NCBI RefSeq assembly: GCF_900114285.1
Contig: NZ_FOSN01000001.1
Span: 522,011-586,010 of the forward strand
Length of the DNA stretch: 64,000 bases
Direction of reading: 5' to 3'
Source of the DNA: Methylocapsa palsarum
Lineage (GTDB): Bacteria; Pseudomonadota; Alphaproteobacteria; Rhizobiales; Beijerinckiaceae
The notes beneath the pieces are model-generated. The model did not search any database. It was given only the letters and a program-made list of their open reading frames with translations, and was not told the origin of the DNA. This document shows, piece after piece, positions 27,927-37,185 of the stretch (position 1 is its first letter; each line of letters begins with the position of its first letter). Position numbers and translations under genes: made by a program.

Positions 27927-28889
27927 ATGAGCGATCCGTTTTTCTTTGCGCGCGCGCCCGGTCTGACGCTGGGCGACATCGTCGCCGTGACGGGCGTCAG
28001 GGCTGGCGGCGGCGTGGATCTTTCCTTACTGATCGGGGGGGCGGCTCCGTTTGACGAGGCCGTCGCCGGCGAACTCACCTATTTCGACGATCTAGAGCAT
28101 ATTCCGATCGGATTGAATCCATCGGAAAGCGCTCCAGGATCGTCCGAAGGAATTGAAGCCACCCGCGCCTCCGCCTGTTTTGTCGAGCCGTGTTACGAGG
28201 CGCTCGTCGCCGGGTTCACGCTTGCGCTTGTGACCGAAGAGCCCCACCGGGCTTTCGCCGCCGCGCTGGCGCAAATCTTCCCTGAAGCGCTGCGGCCAGC
28301 CTCCATCTTCACCGCGGCGGGCCTTAATCCTGGCGCCTCGGTCCACCCCGAGGCCCGGCTCGAGCCCGGCGTCGTCGTCGATCCTGGGGCCGTCATCGGC
28401 GCGCGCTGCGAAATCGGATCCGGATCCATGATAGCGGCGAACAGCGTGATCGGATCCGGGGTCAGGATCGGACGCAACTGTTCTATCGGCGCGCAGGCGG
28501 CGATCACCCATGCGCTGATCGGGGACCGCGTCATCATCCACGAAGGCGCGAAGATCGGGCAGGCCGGGTTGGATTTCAGGGATTGCGGCGAAATCAGACG
28601 GTTTTCCTCGCCTCAGGTTGGGCGGGTCATTCTTCAAGACGGCGTCGAGGTCGGCGCAAATTCAACGATTGATAGAGGTTCCAGCCAGGATACGGTGATT
28701 GGCGAAGGCGCGCGAATTGGCAATCTTGTACAGATCTCTCCCGGCGTCACCGTCGGACGCGGCTGCATGATCCTTTGCCAGACGAGCATCGCGGCGGAAA
28801 CGCGGCTCGGCGATTTCGTCGTGGTCGAGGGCGGAGCGCGAGTGGGTCGGCGCTTGCGGATCGGGCGCGGCGAAAGAGTGAGGCCTTGA
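27927..28889 (+). CDS. lpxD: LpxD-like acyltransferase, apparently degenerate
   Basis: 320 residues from the ATG at 27927. LpxD adds a 3-OH acyl chain to UDP-GlcN in lipid A synthesis. The N-terminal uridine domain and left-handed helix hexapeptides are clear (VDPGAVIGARCEIGSGSMIA, VGRVILQDGVEVGANSTIDRG). Three things are odd. A 14-codon repeat fragment (copy D) lies after YFDDL. The usual QIGHNV segment with the catalytic His reads QISPGVTV. The protein stops after IGRGERVRP, ~50 residues short of the usual C-terminal helix region; GFGF near the active site reads GLDF. It may be inactive, or a diverged acyltransferase of the same fold. Confidence 0.85.
   Translation: MSDPFFFARAPGLTLGDIVAVTGVRAGGGVDLSLLIGGAAPFDEAVAGELTYFDDLEHIPIGLNPSESAPGSSEGIEATRASACFVEPCYEALVAGFTLALVTEEPHRAFAAALAQIFPEALRPASIFTAAGLNPGASVHPEARLEPGVVVDPGAVIGARCEIGSGSMIAANSVIGSGVRIGRNCSIGAQAAITHALIGDRVIIHEGAKIGQAGLDFRDCGEIRRFSSPQVGRVILQDGVEVGANSTIDRGSSQDTVIGEGARIGNLVQISPGVTVGRGCMILCQTSIAAETRLGDFVVVEGGARVGRRLRIGRGERVRP
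28095..28134 (+). repeat. Dispersed repeat, copy D (40-bp fragment inside lpxD)
   Basis: It starts GAGCATATTCCGATCGG and ends ATCGGAAAGCGCTC with the middle deleted. TA precedes it (28093-28094); the right flank is CA, as if one TA had mutated. Element plus TA is 42 bp, exactly 14 codons, so the reading frame of lpxD is kept. Confidence 0.88.
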
Positions 28890-28999
28890 GAGGCTGCGGC
28901 TTCTCGACCCATGGCCGATGAGCCACAGGCCGGTTCGCGGGAATCGACCGAAAAAACGGCGCGTTGAAGCGGCGTCTGACAAGGAGCAGGGGACGAAGA

Positions 29000-29479
29000 A
29001 TGAATGAAGCGTCGCAGACGGTCATCGAATCGTTCGACATTTTGCGCTTGTTGCAGTTTCTGCCGCACCGCTATCCGTTTTTGATGATCGATCGCGTCAT
29101 TGAGGCGAGGGGTGACGAATTCGGGATCGGAATCAAGAACGTCAGCGTCAACGAACCTCAATTCCAGGGTCATTTTCCCGACCACCCGATCATGCCCGGG
29201 GTGCTTTTGATCGAGGGCATGGCGCAAACGGCGGCGGTGCTCGGCATCAGCGCATCGGCCAGCGGGCTCTCGAGGCCGATCACCTATTTCATGAGTATCG
29301 ACAAGGCGCGGTTCCGCAAGCCGGTCACGCCGGGCGACCGGGCCGAATTCCATATGACCAAGGTGAACCAGCGCAAGAACATGTGGTGGTATTCGGGGCG
29401 CGCCCTGGTGGACGGCGTTCTTGTCTGTGAGGCGGAAATCGGCGCCGCGCTGGTCGTCAATGACGCGGCGAAAGCCTGA
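29000..29479 (+). CDS. fabZ: 3-hydroxyacyl-ACP dehydratase FabZ
   Basis: 159 residues from the ATG at 29000 (an in-frame extension upstream is Arg-rich and unlike the family). A hot-dog fold dehydratase of type II fatty-acid synthesis. The catalytic segment [20 protein letters not shown] holds the active His and Glu. It follows lpxD, as is usual, but the next genes expected in relatives (lpxA, lpxB) are missing. Confidence 0.96.
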   Translation: MNEASQTVIESFDILRLLQFLPHRYPFLMIDRVIEARGDEFGIGIKNVSVNEPQFQGHFPDHPIMPGVLLIEGMAQTAAVLGISASASGLSRPITYFMSIDKARFRKPVTPGDRAEFHMTKVNQRKNMWWYSGRALVDGVLVCEAEIGAALVVNDAAKA

Positions 29480-29655
29480 ACGCCGCGGCGGGCAAGGGCG
29501 ACGCCAGCGGCTCCATCGCGCGGTTTTTCCAGGCGATTCGCCTGCCTCGCGGCTGGCGCACTTTCCTGCAATCCAGCCGGCTATTCGTGGTATGATTTTT
29601 CAAAGCTCCTCCGCGCCATCTTGGCGAGTCTCCGGCGGCCTGCTGGAGATGCGCC

Positions 29656-30474
29656 ATGAAACTACGAGTCGGTTACGAACTTCAGTACGAAATCCCTCAG
29701 CCGACGCCGCTGATCGCGATGCTGAATATCCATTTTTCCCGCGTCGCCGATCTCGCGGCGCCCGATCATATCGTCATCAGCCCGCCGGTTCCGATCTCCT
29801 GCTACCGCGATGGTTTCGGCAATTGGTGCAGCCGCATCCTGGCCCCGGCCGGGCTGGTGCGACTCTCGACCGACGCCATCGTCTCCGATTCGGGGCTGCC
29901 TGATCAATTGTCGCCGGACGCCGCCGAGGTTCCGGTGCAGGATCTTCCCGAGGAGGCCATCGTCTTTCTCCTCGCCAGCCGGTTCTGCGACAGCGACCGC
30001 TTGCTCGATCTGGCCTGGACCCTCTTCAAGGATACGCCCCCGGGATGGGCGCGGGTGCAGGCGATCTGCGATTACGTCCATTCCCGAATCGAATTCGGCT
30101 ATGCCCACGCGAGCGTGACCCGATCCGCCTCCGAGGCCTACCAGGAGGGGCGGGGCGTCTGCCGCGACTACGCGCACCTCGCCGTCGCTTTCTGCCGCGC
30201 GCTGAACATTCCGGCGCGCTATTGCACCGGATATCTCGGCGACGTCGGAACGCCCGCGCCTTATCCGCCCGGCGATTTCGCCGCCTGGTTCGAGGTCTAC
30301 CTCGGCGGCAAATGGCACACGTTTGACGCCCGCAACAACATTCCGCGCATCGGCCGGGTGCTTCTCGCGCGGGGCCGGGACGCCGCAGATGTCGCGATCA
30401 CGACGACCTTCGGGCCGAATACGCTCGTGAATTTCAAGGTCTGGACGGACGAGATCATCGAGGAAAGAGCGTAG
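29656..30474 (+). CDS. Transglutaminase-like cysteine protein
   Basis: 272 residues. An N-terminal beta domain is followed by a transglutaminase core with the triad C169 (GRGVCRDYAH), H221 and D224 (WHTFDARNN). No signal peptide, so probably cytoplasmic. Such proteins are peptidases or amidases rather than true cross-linkers in most bacteria; the substrate is unknown. It stands where lpxA would be expected downstream of fabZ. Confidence 0.9.
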   Translation: MKLRVGYELQYEIPQPTPLIAMLNIHFSRVADLAAPDHIVISPPVPISCYRDGFGNWCSRILAPAGLVRLSTDAIVSDSGLPDQLSPDAAEVPVQDLPEEAIVFLLASRFCDSDRLLDLAWTLFKDTPPGWARVQAICDYVHSRIEFGYAHASVTRSASEAYQEGRGVCRDYAHLAVAFCRALNIPARYCTGYLGDVGTPAPYPPGDFAAWFEVYLGGKWHTFDARNNIPRIGRVLLARGRDAADVAITTTFGPNTLVNFKVWTDEIIEERA

Positions 30475-30515
30475 CGGCGGCAGAAATCGGACGAAATGTT
30501 CGCTTCTCCAGTCGG

Positions 30516-30588
30516 AAATCGCTCCAGAATCAAAGGCTTGAGCATATCCTTATCGATTGGATCGATTCAATCCGATCGGAATATGCTC
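30516..30588 (-). repeat. Dispersed repeat, copy E (truncated, ~73 bp)
   Basis: Reverse orientation. The segment from AAATCGCTCC to GGAATATGCTC matches the right two-thirds of a complete copy; the GAGCGCTTTCC end is missing. It lies in the gap between the transglutaminase and MarR-type genes. Confidence 0.82.
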
Positions 30589-30634
30589 GAGCGCAGCGCA
30601 AACGCGGAAGATTTATGTGCGCTGATGAAATGGC

Positions 30635-30663
30635 TTGACATAAATATATAGGAGTCCTATTTA
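30635..30663 (+). promoter_or_regulatory. Candidate promoter with overlapping palindromic operator for the MarR-type gene
   Basis: TTGACA (30635-30640), a 17-bp spacer and TATTTA (30658-30663) form a good sigma-70-type promoter. The perfect 13-bp palindrome ATAGGA-G-TCCTAT (30648-30660) sits between and over these boxes, where a bound dimer would block polymerase. Autoregulation by the downstream regulator is an inference. A start of transcription ~7 bp after the -10 would fall at the ATG, giving a leaderless message. Confidence 0.55.
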
Positions 30664-30669
30664 AATGTG

Positions 30670-31344
30670 ATGACACCGTTCGACGCTCTCTCCACGCCGG
30701 TTTATCGCAGATTGCGCGAAGGATTGGACCGCATCGGCGCCGCGATGCGCGCGGACCAATGGGGGCTCGCCGAAGACTCGGGGCTCAGTCCGACGCAAGC
30801 GCATGTGCTCGCCTTCGTCGCGGGGCGAGGCGCGAAGGGAATGCGCGTACGGTCCATAGCGGAACATCTCGGCGTAGCTCAACCGACGGCGACGGAGTCG
30901 ATTGCGGCTTTGGTGCGCAAGGGCCTGTTGACGAAAGCCTCCGATCCCGACGATGCGCGCGCCGCGTCCATCCAGATTACGGGAGCCGGGCAGGAAATCG
31001 TGCGAGGGATCGGTTTGGCGATGACGTCGACCGAACGCGCGCTGGAAACTCTCTCGTCGAAGGAGCAGACAATGCTTCTTCATCTCGTCATCAAGACCAT
31101 TCGCGCCCTTCAGATCGCTGGAGCGATACCGCCTCAGCGCGTCTGCATTTCGTGCCGCTATTTCCGCGCCAACGTTCATGACGACGCGGAACTGCCTCAT
31201 CATTGCGCCTATGTCGACGCTCCGTTCGGCGGCCGTCATTTGCGTCTCGATTGCAACGAGCATGGAGAGGCGGATCAGGGCGCCCTCGATCAGGCGTGGA
31301 AAGCTTTCAGCGGAATCGCCTATGACTTGCCGATGTCCGCATAG
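30670..31344 (+). CDS. MarR-type regulator with a C-terminal Cys/His cluster
   Basis: 224 residues from the ATG at 30670 (a GTG at 30667 is one codon earlier). A winged-helix domain is clear: LSPTQAHVLAFV, IAEHLGVAQPTATESIAALVRKGLL, then a wing with DPDDARAASIQIT. After a dimer helix, the last ~55 residues carry CISCRYF…HHCAYVD…LDCNEH. This looks like a metal or redox site (Cys, His), possibly the sensor. A promoter-operator palindrome lies immediately upstream. The next gene codes for a small CxxC redox protein, which suggests control of thiol or metal metabolism. The ligand is unknown. Confidence 0.85.
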   Translation: MTPFDALSTPVYRRLREGLDRIGAAMRADQWGLAEDSGLSPTQAHVLAFVAGRGAKGMRVRSIAEHLGVAQPTATESIAALVRKGLLTKASDPDDARAASIQITGAGQEIVRGIGLAMTSTERALETLSSKEQTMLLHLVIKTIRALQIAGAIPPQRVCISCRYFRANVHDDAELPHHCAYVDAPFGGRHLRLDCNEHGEADQGALDQAWKAFSGIAYDLPMSA

Positions 31345-31481
31345 TTTTGAGCCTCTTCAAGGCGGCGGCGCAATCCGCGACGGTTTGGGCCGGATTGTTC
31401 GAGCGCGCACGAAGAAAACGGTTCGCCGGCTGGCGCCGGCGAACCGTTCATAATTCCCTCCGATCAAGAAGGATCTCCAGC

Positions 31482-31718
31482 ATGGCACAAAAAGCGACTT
31501 TTTACCACGCCGGTTGCTCGGTTTGCGTCGACGCCGAGACCAATTTGGCGAAGTCCCTCGATCCGAAGATTTTTGACGTCGAGATCGTGGATCTGGGCGC
31601 AAACAAGACGCGTGTCGGTGAAGCCGAGGCCGCGGGCGTCAAGTCGGTGCCCGCCCTGGTCCTCGCGGGAAAGCCGTACCACATCAATTTTGGAGCTGAT
31701 CTCTCGGCTCTGAAATAG
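31482..31718 (+). CDS. Small thioredoxin/glutaredoxin-fold protein with CxxC
   Basis: 78 residues from the ATG at 31482 (AGAAGGA upstream). The start KATFYHAGCSVCVDAE has an active-site pair C12-S-V-C15, and the cis-Pro region VKSVPALVLAGKPYHINFG is typical of a minimal thioredoxin fold. It lies 137 bp after the Cys-rich MarR-type regulator in the same direction and is a likely target of it. A cytoplasmic thiol-disulfide or persulfide carrier is the best guess. Confidence 0.85.
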   Translation: MAQKATFYHAGCSVCVDAETNLAKSLDPKIFDVEIVDLGANKTRVGEAEAAGVKSVPALVLAGKPYHINFGADLSALK

Positions 31719-31827
31719 CCGCCCCCGCGAAAGCCGGCGCGCCTGAAAGTCAGAAGACCCCTCCAACTTGCCTCGCCAGGGTTCGCCCGTGCGAGGCCTT
31801 TTTCGTTTCCTGACGTCTGTAAATCTA

Positions 31828-31939
31828 GAGCGCTTTCCGATCGCATGAAGTCATGCGATCGATCAGAAATCGCTACAGAGTCAAAAGCTTGAGCATAGTC
31901 TTGTCGATTGGATTGATTCACTCCAATCGGAATATGCTC
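31828..31939 (-). repeat. Dispersed double-hairpin repeat, copy F (112 bp, complete)
   Basis: Reverse orientation to copy A, GAGCGCTTTCC … GGAATATGCTC, with TA at 31826-31827 and 31940-31941. It lies between convergent genes (the CxxC protein and argH), 60 bp from the argH stop. Confidence 0.92.
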
Positions 31940-32000
31940 TATGGCGCGACTCCACCGCCACAGGCGTGCGTTCGAGTTTCGCCGCGGCCGCGCAAAAACC

Positions 32001-33395
32001 TCACCCGGCCGCTTCCGCCTTGAGCCGCGCGAGCCAGCCTTCCGCCTGCGTCCGCACATTGGCGGGGGCCGTGCCGCCGTAGCTGGTCCGGCTCTCGACC
32101 GATTTGTCGACGCCCAGCACCGCGAAGACCTCTGAATTGATGCCGGGGGCGACGCCCTGCATCTCGGCGAGCGAGAGTTCCTCCAGTCCGATCCCTTTGC
32201 CTGAGGCGAGGCCAACGAGCCGCCCCGTGACGTGATGCGCCTCGCGGAAGGGCATTTTCAGCGTTCGCACCAGCCAGTCGGCGAGATCGGTCGCCGTCGC
32301 GTAGCCGGCCCCCGCCGCCGCCTTCATGCGCTCCAGGTTGGGTTCGAGGTCGCCCACCATGCCGGTCATCGCCGCGAGGCACAGCGAGAGCGATTGCAGC
32401 GCGTCGAACGTGCCTTCCTTGTCCTCCTGCATGTCCTTCGAATAGGTCAGCGGCAGGCCTTTCATGACAATGAACATCGCGTTGAGCGCGCCGATGATCC
32501 GGCCCGCCTTGCCGCGCACCAGTTCGGCCGCGTCCGGATTGCGCTTTTGCGGCATGATCGACGAGCCTGTCGAAAACCTGTCGGACAGAGCCGCGAAGCC
32601 GAATTGCGGGGTCGCCCAAAGGACGATCTCCTCGGCGAAGCGCGAGAGATGGATGGCGCAGATCGACGCCGCGCCGAGGGTTTCGAGGACGAAATCGCGG
32701 TCGGAGACGCTATCGAGGGAGTTTGCGGTCGGCCGGTCGAAGCCGAGCGCCTTCGCCGTCGCATCCCTGTCGATCGGAAACGAGGTTCCGGCCAGCGCCG
32801 CCGCGCCGAGGGGCGATTCGTTGAGGCGATGACGGGCGTCGCGCAGCCGTGATCGGTCGCGGGCGAGCATTTCGACATAGGCGAGGAGATGGTGTCCGAA
32901 CGTGACCGGCTGGGCGGCCTGCATATGGGTGAAGCCCGGCATGACGGCGCCCGCATAGGCGAGCGCCTTTTCCGCCAGGGCGGTTTGCAGACCGCGCAGC
33001 TGAACATCGAGCCCGTCGATCGCGTCGCGGACCCAGAGCCGGAAATCCACCGCAACCTGATCGTTGCGCGAGCGCGCCGTATGAAGGCGCCCGGCCGCCG
33101 GGCCGATCAATTCGGCGAGGCGGGACTCGATATTCATGTGGATGTCTTCGAGCGCGCGTGAAAAGGCGAAAGCCCCGCTCTCGATTTCCCTGCCGATGGC
33201 GTCGAGACCCCGGTCGATGCTGGCCGCGTCCTCCGCGGCGACGATGCCGGCTTTCGCCAGCATGGCGGCATGGGCCCTCGACCCCGCGATGTCCTGCAGC
33301 GCGAGTTTCTGGTCAAAGCCGATCGACGCGTTGATTTCTTCCATGATCTCATCGGGGCCGCTTGCGAACCGGCCGCCCCACATCTTATTGCTCAT
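32001..33395 (-). CDS. argH: Argininosuccinate lyase
   Basis: 464 residues from the ATG at 33395 ([10 protein letters not shown], the canonical start); the frame is open further upstream without family sequence. Splits argininosuccinate into arginine and fumarate, the last step of arginine synthesis. Markers: [11 protein letters not shown], the superfamily signature [12 protein letters not shown] with the catalytic Ser, and [12 protein letters not shown]. It is divergent from tlpA across a ~26-bp gap, so their promoters must overlap the coding starts; the pairing is common in alphaproteobacteria. Confidence 0.97.
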   Translation of the reverse strand: MSNKMWGGRFASGPDEIMEEINASIGFDQKLALQDIAGSRAHAAMLAKAGIVAAEDAASIDRGLDAIGREIESGAFAFSRALEDIHMNIESRLAELIGPAAGRLHTARSRNDQVAVDFRLWVRDAIDGLDVQLRGLQTALAEKALAYAGAVMPGFTHMQAAQPVTFGHHLLAYVEMLARDRSRLRDARHRLNESPLGAAALAGTSFPIDRDATAKALGFDRPTANSLDSVSDRDFVLETLGAASICAIHLSRFAEEIVLWATPQFGFAALSDRFSTGSSIMPQKRNPDAAELVRGKAGRIIGALNAMFIVMKGLPLTYSKDMQEDKEGTFDALQSLSLCLAAMTGMVGDLEPNLERMKAAAGAGYATATDLADWLVRTLKMPFREAHHVTGRLVGLASGKGIGLEELSLAEMQGVAPGINSEVFAVLGVDKSVESRTSYGGTAPANVRTQAEGWLARLKAEAAG

Positions 33396-33421
33396 TGATC
33401 GTACTCTTTGAGGTCGAAGCC

Positions 33422-34117
33422 ATGACGCAGGACTTTTCTGGAAAGGACTCCCCGGATAAGGACAAGGCCGTCCTTGGCTTTGCGCGCCGTCTTGCGGTTC
33501 CGTTCGGTCTGGCCGCCGCCCTGATTGCGGCTGGCCTCCTATACGCGACGCGAACGCCGGGCGGCAAGGAAGGAACAGAGGGGGCGGCCTCGACGGGCGA
33601 TTGTTACGGGTCGGCGGAAAAGACCGCACGGCTTCAGGGTCTCGTTCACGGCGAGATCGCCGCGCTCAACCTCGTGAAGCAGCCAAAGCCGCTCCCGATC
33701 CTGAAATTCGCCGCCCCGGACGGCGCGCCGATCGGTCTCGCCGCGTTCAGGGGCAAGGTCGTTCTGTTCAACCTGTGGGCGACATGGTGCGTGCCCTGCC
33801 GCAAGGAAATGCCCGCGCTCGACCGTTTGCAGGGGCTCGTCGGCGACGACGCCTTCGCGGTGGCGGCGGTCAATATCGACACGTCGAGACTGGAGAAGCC
33901 GAAGGCCTTCCTGACCGAGATCGGGGTCAAGAATCTTGGTTATTATGCGGACCGCAGCGGCGATCTGTTTCAGGCTTTGAAACAGGCCGGCAAGGTGATC
34001 GGCCTGCCGACGACGATTCTCATCGACGGCAACGGGTGCGAACTTGGAACCATGGCCGGCCCTGCGCAATGGGATTCGGAGGAAGCCATCGCGCTTTTGA
34101 AAGCCGCCAAGACGTAG
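33422..34117 (+). CDS. tlpA: Membrane-anchored thiol-disulfide protein TlpA
   Basis: 231 residues from the ATG at 33422. A single N-terminal membrane anchor (~25-42) is followed by a periplasmic thioredoxin domain with W122-C-V-P-C126 in [15 protein letters not shown] and the cis-Pro loop GLPTTILID. An additional cysteine pair (C61, and C in NGCELG) fits TlpA-type proteins. TlpA proteins keep copper-site cysteines of cytochrome oxidase or cytochrome c reduced. The stop TAG is formed by TA plus the first base of repeat copy G. Confidence 0.92.
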   Translation: MTQDFSGKDSPDKDKAVLGFARRLAVPFGLAAALIAAGLLYATRTPGGKEGTEGAASTGDCYGSAEKTARLQGLVHGEIAALNLVKQPKPLPILKFAAPDGAPIGLAAFRGKVVLFNLWATWCVPCRKEMPALDRLQGLVGDDAFAVAAVNIDTSRLEKPKAFLTEIGVKNLGYYADRSGDLFQALKQAGKVIGLPTTILIDGNGCELGTMAGPAQWDSEEAIALLKAAKT

Positions 34118-34188
34118 AGCGCTTTCCGATCCCTGCCGTCATGCGATCGGTCAGAAATCGCTCCAAAGTCAAAAGTTTGGGGCTATCC
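34117..34188 (-). repeat. Dispersed repeat, copy G (degenerate, truncated)
   Basis: It begins GAGCGCTTTCCGATC after a TA at 34115-34116 and continues through CATGCGATCGGTCAGAAATCGCTCC before it decays near 34185. The second hairpin and right end are missing. The TA and first G make the tlpA stop codon. Confidence 0.8.
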
Positions 34189-34230
34189 AGGCCGGCGTCC
34201 CGGCTCTTCCTCTCCGAAGGATAAAGCCGA

Positions 34231-34569
34231 TCAGGCTTTGGCGCCCTGCTTGGTGGCGACACCCTTTTCGGCGAGGAACGAGGCCAGTTCACCCGATTGG
34301 TACATCTCGCGGACAATGTCGCAGCCGCCGAGGAACTCGCCCTTGACATAAAGCTGGGGGATCGTCGGCCAGCTGGAGAATTCCTTGATGCCCTGACGGA
34401 TCTCGTCGCTCTCGAGGCAATTCACCGATTGGTAAGGCACGCCGACATGCTCGAGGATCTGGACCACCTGGCCGGAGAAACCACATTGCGGAAACGTCGG
34501 GTTGCCTTTCATGAACAGAACGACGTCGTTCGAGTCGATCGTCGATTGGATGACATCCTTGATGGCCAT
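34231..34569 (-). CDS. grxD: Monothiol glutaredoxin (Grx4 type)
   Basis: 112 residues. The active site CGFS (29-32) in [11 protein letters not shown], together with [19 protein letters not shown], identifies the Fe-S-cluster-binding monothiol class. These proteins carry [2Fe-2S] clusters, usually with BolA, whose gene is 68 bp upstream in the same direction. The pair with purL upstream is a conserved alphaproteobacterial arrangement. Confidence 0.96.
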   Translation of the reverse strand: MAIKDVIQSTIDSNDVVLFMKGNPTFPQCGFSGQVVQILEHVGVPYQSVNCLESDEIRQGIKEFSSWPTIPQLYVKGEFLGGCDIVREMYQSGELASFLAEKGVATKQGAKA

Positions 34570-34637
34570 TTCAAATCCTTTCGGGGAGCTTTTGAGCGTG
34601 GCGGTTTTCCGACAGCTTCGAATGACGGGTAAACGAC

Positions 34638-34871
34638 TTATTTGGGGGCGAGGGTCGTCAGTTGCAGCGCGTGAAGCGCGCCGCCCATGTGTTCGCCAAG
34701 CGCCTTATATACGATCTGGTGCTGCTGGAGCTTGGTCTTGCCGGCGAACTCCGAGGAGGTCACGACGGCGGCCCAGTGATCCTTATCCCCGACGAGATCC
34801 TTCACTTCGATCGTCGCGTCGGGTATGCCCGTCTTGATCAGCCTCTCGATCTCAGCTTGCTCCATCGGCAT
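34638..34871 (-). CDS. bolA: BolA-family protein
   Basis: 77 residues, ATG at 34871 with AAGGA six bases upstream. The motif [27 protein letters not shown] and a conserved C-terminal [10 protein letters not shown] define the BolA/IbaG fold, a partner of monothiol glutaredoxins in Fe-S trafficking. It lies directly before grxD, so the two are probably co-expressed. Confidence 0.95.
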   Translation of the reverse strand: MPMEQAEIERLIKTGIPDATIEVKDLVGDKDHWAAVVTSSEFAGKTKLQQHQIVYKALGEHMGGALHALQLTTLAPK

Positions 34872-34986
34872 ATCGTCGTTCCTTGTTCAACCGGTCTTGT
34901 GAATTCGCCCGCGCGCGTCTGCGTGTCGTAAACCTTACGGCGTCAAGCATAGTTACAAAAATCAAGCCATAAGCGCAGCGACAAAA

Positions 34987-37185
34987 TCAATCCATGAACG
35001 TGGGAAGCCAAGTCTCATGGGCTTTCCTCAGCTCGCTCAGGAATATGGGCGTCCCGGCGCCAAGGGTCAACGCGTCGCCCCCCGTCGCGCCAAGGGCCGC
35101 GCACACGACGCCGGCGCGTTCCGCCTCGCGCAGGATCGCGTCGACGGCGGCGGGAGCGGCGGTGACGATATATCGCGCTTGATCTTCGCCGAACAGAAAT
35201 CCATGCGAAGGGAGCGTGTCCGGCAGCGCGAGCGAGGCGCCGATGGCCCCGGCGAGCGCCATTTCCGCCAGCGCGACCGCAAGGCCGCCGTCCGAAACGT
35301 CGTGCGCGGCGTTCACGGTCCCCTGCGCGATCAGGCGACGCACGAAATCGCCATTGCGCCGCTCGAGCGCGAGATCGACCGGCGGCGGCGCGCCCTCTTC
35401 AAGGCCGCAGACGTCGCGGAGGTAAAGCGATTGTCCAAGCCAGCCCTCGGCCGGGCCGATGAGAAGGATCGCGTCGCCCTCCCGCTTGATCGCGATCGAC
35501 GCGGCGAGGCTGACGTCCGCGATGACTCCGACGCCGCCGATCGACGGCGTCGGCGGAATCGCCTGTCCGCTGCTCTCGTTGTAAAGCGACACGTTGCCGG
35601 AGACGATGGGGAAGTCGAGCGCGCGGCAGGCGTCCCCGATCCCATCGATGCAGCCGACGAACTGCCCCATGACGGCGGGTTTTTCGGGATTGCCGAAGTT
35701 CAGATTGTCGGTCGCGGCAAGAGGCAGCGCGCCGGCGGCGGTCAGGTTGCGCCAGGCCTCGGCGACCGCCTGTTTGCCTCCCTCGTAAGGATCGGCCGCG
35801 CAATAGCGCTGGGTCACGTCCGCCGTCAGCGCCAGACCTTTGGGACCGTCCTTGATCCGGATGACCGCCGCATCGCCGCCCGGCGCCTCGATCGTATTGC
35901 CTAGAATGAGATGATCGTATTGCTCCCAGATCCAGCGGCTGGAGCAGAGATCGGGGGTTCCCAATAGCGCCAGCAGCGCCTCGGCGTCGGGGACGGGCGC
36001 TTCGACATCCACGGCGAGAAGGCGCGGAAGCTTCGGCGAGGCTTCGTGCGGCCGGTCATAAAGCGGCGCGCAATCGCCCAGTTCCTTGATCGGCAGATCG
36101 GCTTTGATCTCGCCTTCATGCTTGACGACGAAACGCAGCGTGTCTGTCGTTTTGCCGATGATCTTGAAATCAAGGCCCCATTTCCGGAACACCGCTTCGG
36201 CGGCGGCTTCCTTGCCTGGGTCGAGCACCATGAGCATGCGCTCCTGGCTTTCCGACAGCAGCATTTCGTAGGCGGACATGCCGGGTTCGCGGCAGGGCGC
36301 GGCATCGAGGTCGAGTTCGATTCCAAGATCGCCCTTGGCGCCCATCTCCACCGCCGAGGAGGTGAGCCCCGCCGCCCCCATGTCCTGGATCGCGATGACG
36401 GCGCCGGTGCGCATCAATTCGAGGCAGGCTTCGAGAAGAAGCTTCTCGGTGAACGGGTCGCCGACCTGGACGGTCGGGCGTTTGTCCTCCGAATCGGCCT
36501 CGAACGAGGCCGACGCCATCGTCGCGCCGTGGATGCCGTCGCGGCCGGTTTTCGAACCGAGATAGACGATCGGATTGCCGATTCCGGTCGCCTTGGCGTA
36601 GAAAATCTCGTCCGCCCGGGCGATGCCGACGGCCATGGCGTTGACGAGAATATTGCCGTTGTAGCCCTTGCCGAAATTGGTCGAGCCTGCGACGGTCGGC
36701 ACGCCGAAACTGTTGCCGTAGCTTCCGATTCCGGCGACGACGCCCGCCACGAGGTGGCGCGTCTTGGCGTGGTCCGGCTCGCCGAACCGCAGCAGGTTGA
36801 GGCAGGCGACCGGGCGCGCGCCCATCGTGAACACGTCGCGCAGGATGCCGCCGACGCCGGTCGCGGCGCCCTGAAACGGCTCGATATAGGAAGGATGGTT
36901 GTGGCTCTCCATCTTGAAGACGCAGGCGTCGCCGTCGCCGATGTCGATGATTCCCGCGTTTTCGCCTGGGCCCTGGATCACCCACGGCGCCTTGGTCGGC
37001 AGACGGCGCAGATGCAGCCGCGAGGATTTGTAGGAGCAGTGCTCGTTCCACATCGCGGAGAACACCCCGAGCTCGGTGAAGGTCGGGGCGCGTCCGATCA
37101 GGTCGAGGATGCGCTGATATTCGTCCGGCTTGAGACCATGCGCGGCGGCGAGTTCGGGGGTGACGGAAGGCTCGCTCGCGCTCAT
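34987..37185 (-). CDS. purL: Phosphoribosylformylglycinamidine synthase subunit PurL
   Basis: 732 residues, the small form that works with PurQ and PurS. ATP-dependent amidation of FGAR to FGAM in purine synthesis. Markers: [35 protein letters not shown] sequence, [28 protein letters not shown]-type loops and [15 protein letters not shown]. Its start overlaps the purQ stop by 4 bp, indicating coupled translation. Confidence 0.97.
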   Translation of the reverse strand: MSASEPSVTPELAAAHGLKPDEYQRILDLIGRAPTFTELGVFSAMWNEHCSYKSSRLHLRRLPTKAPWVIQGPGENAGIIDIGDGDACVFKMESHNHPSYIEPFQGAATGVGGILRDVFTMGARPVACLNLLRFGEPDHAKTRHLVAGVVAGIGSYGNSFGVPTVAGSTNFGKGYNGNILVNAMAVGIARADEIFYAKATGIGNPIVYLGSKTGRDGIHGATMASASFEADSEDKRPTVQVGDPFTEKLLLEACLELMRTGAVIAIQDMGAAGLTSSAVEMGAKGDLGIELDLDAAPCREPGMSAYEMLLSESQERMLMVLDPGKEAAAEAVFRKWGLDFKIIGKTTDTLRFVVKHEGEIKADLPIKELGDCAPLYDRPHEASPKLPRLLAVDVEAPVPDAEALLALLGTPDLCSSRWIWEQYDHLILGNTIEAPGGDAAVIRIKDGPKGLALTADVTQRYCAADPYEGGKQAVAEAWRNLTAAGALPLAATDNLNFGNPEKPAVMGQFVGCIDGIGDACRALDFPIVSGNVSLYNESSGQAIPPTPSIGGVGVIADVSLAASIAIKREGDAILLIGPAEGWLGQSLYLRDVCGLEEGAPPPVDLALERRNGDFVRRLIAQGTVNAAHDVSDGGLAVALAEMALAGAIGASLALPDTLPSHGFLFGEDQARYIVTAAPAAVDAILREAERAGVVCAALGATGGDALTLGAGTPIFLSELRKAHETWLPTFMD

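Noticed and set aside
26195..28078. 627-codon open frame on the minus strand opposite bamA
   Set aside because: It has no recognisable domain, an Arg/Asp/Val-rich composition typical of antisense frames, and conflicts with the well-supported bamA and lpxD.
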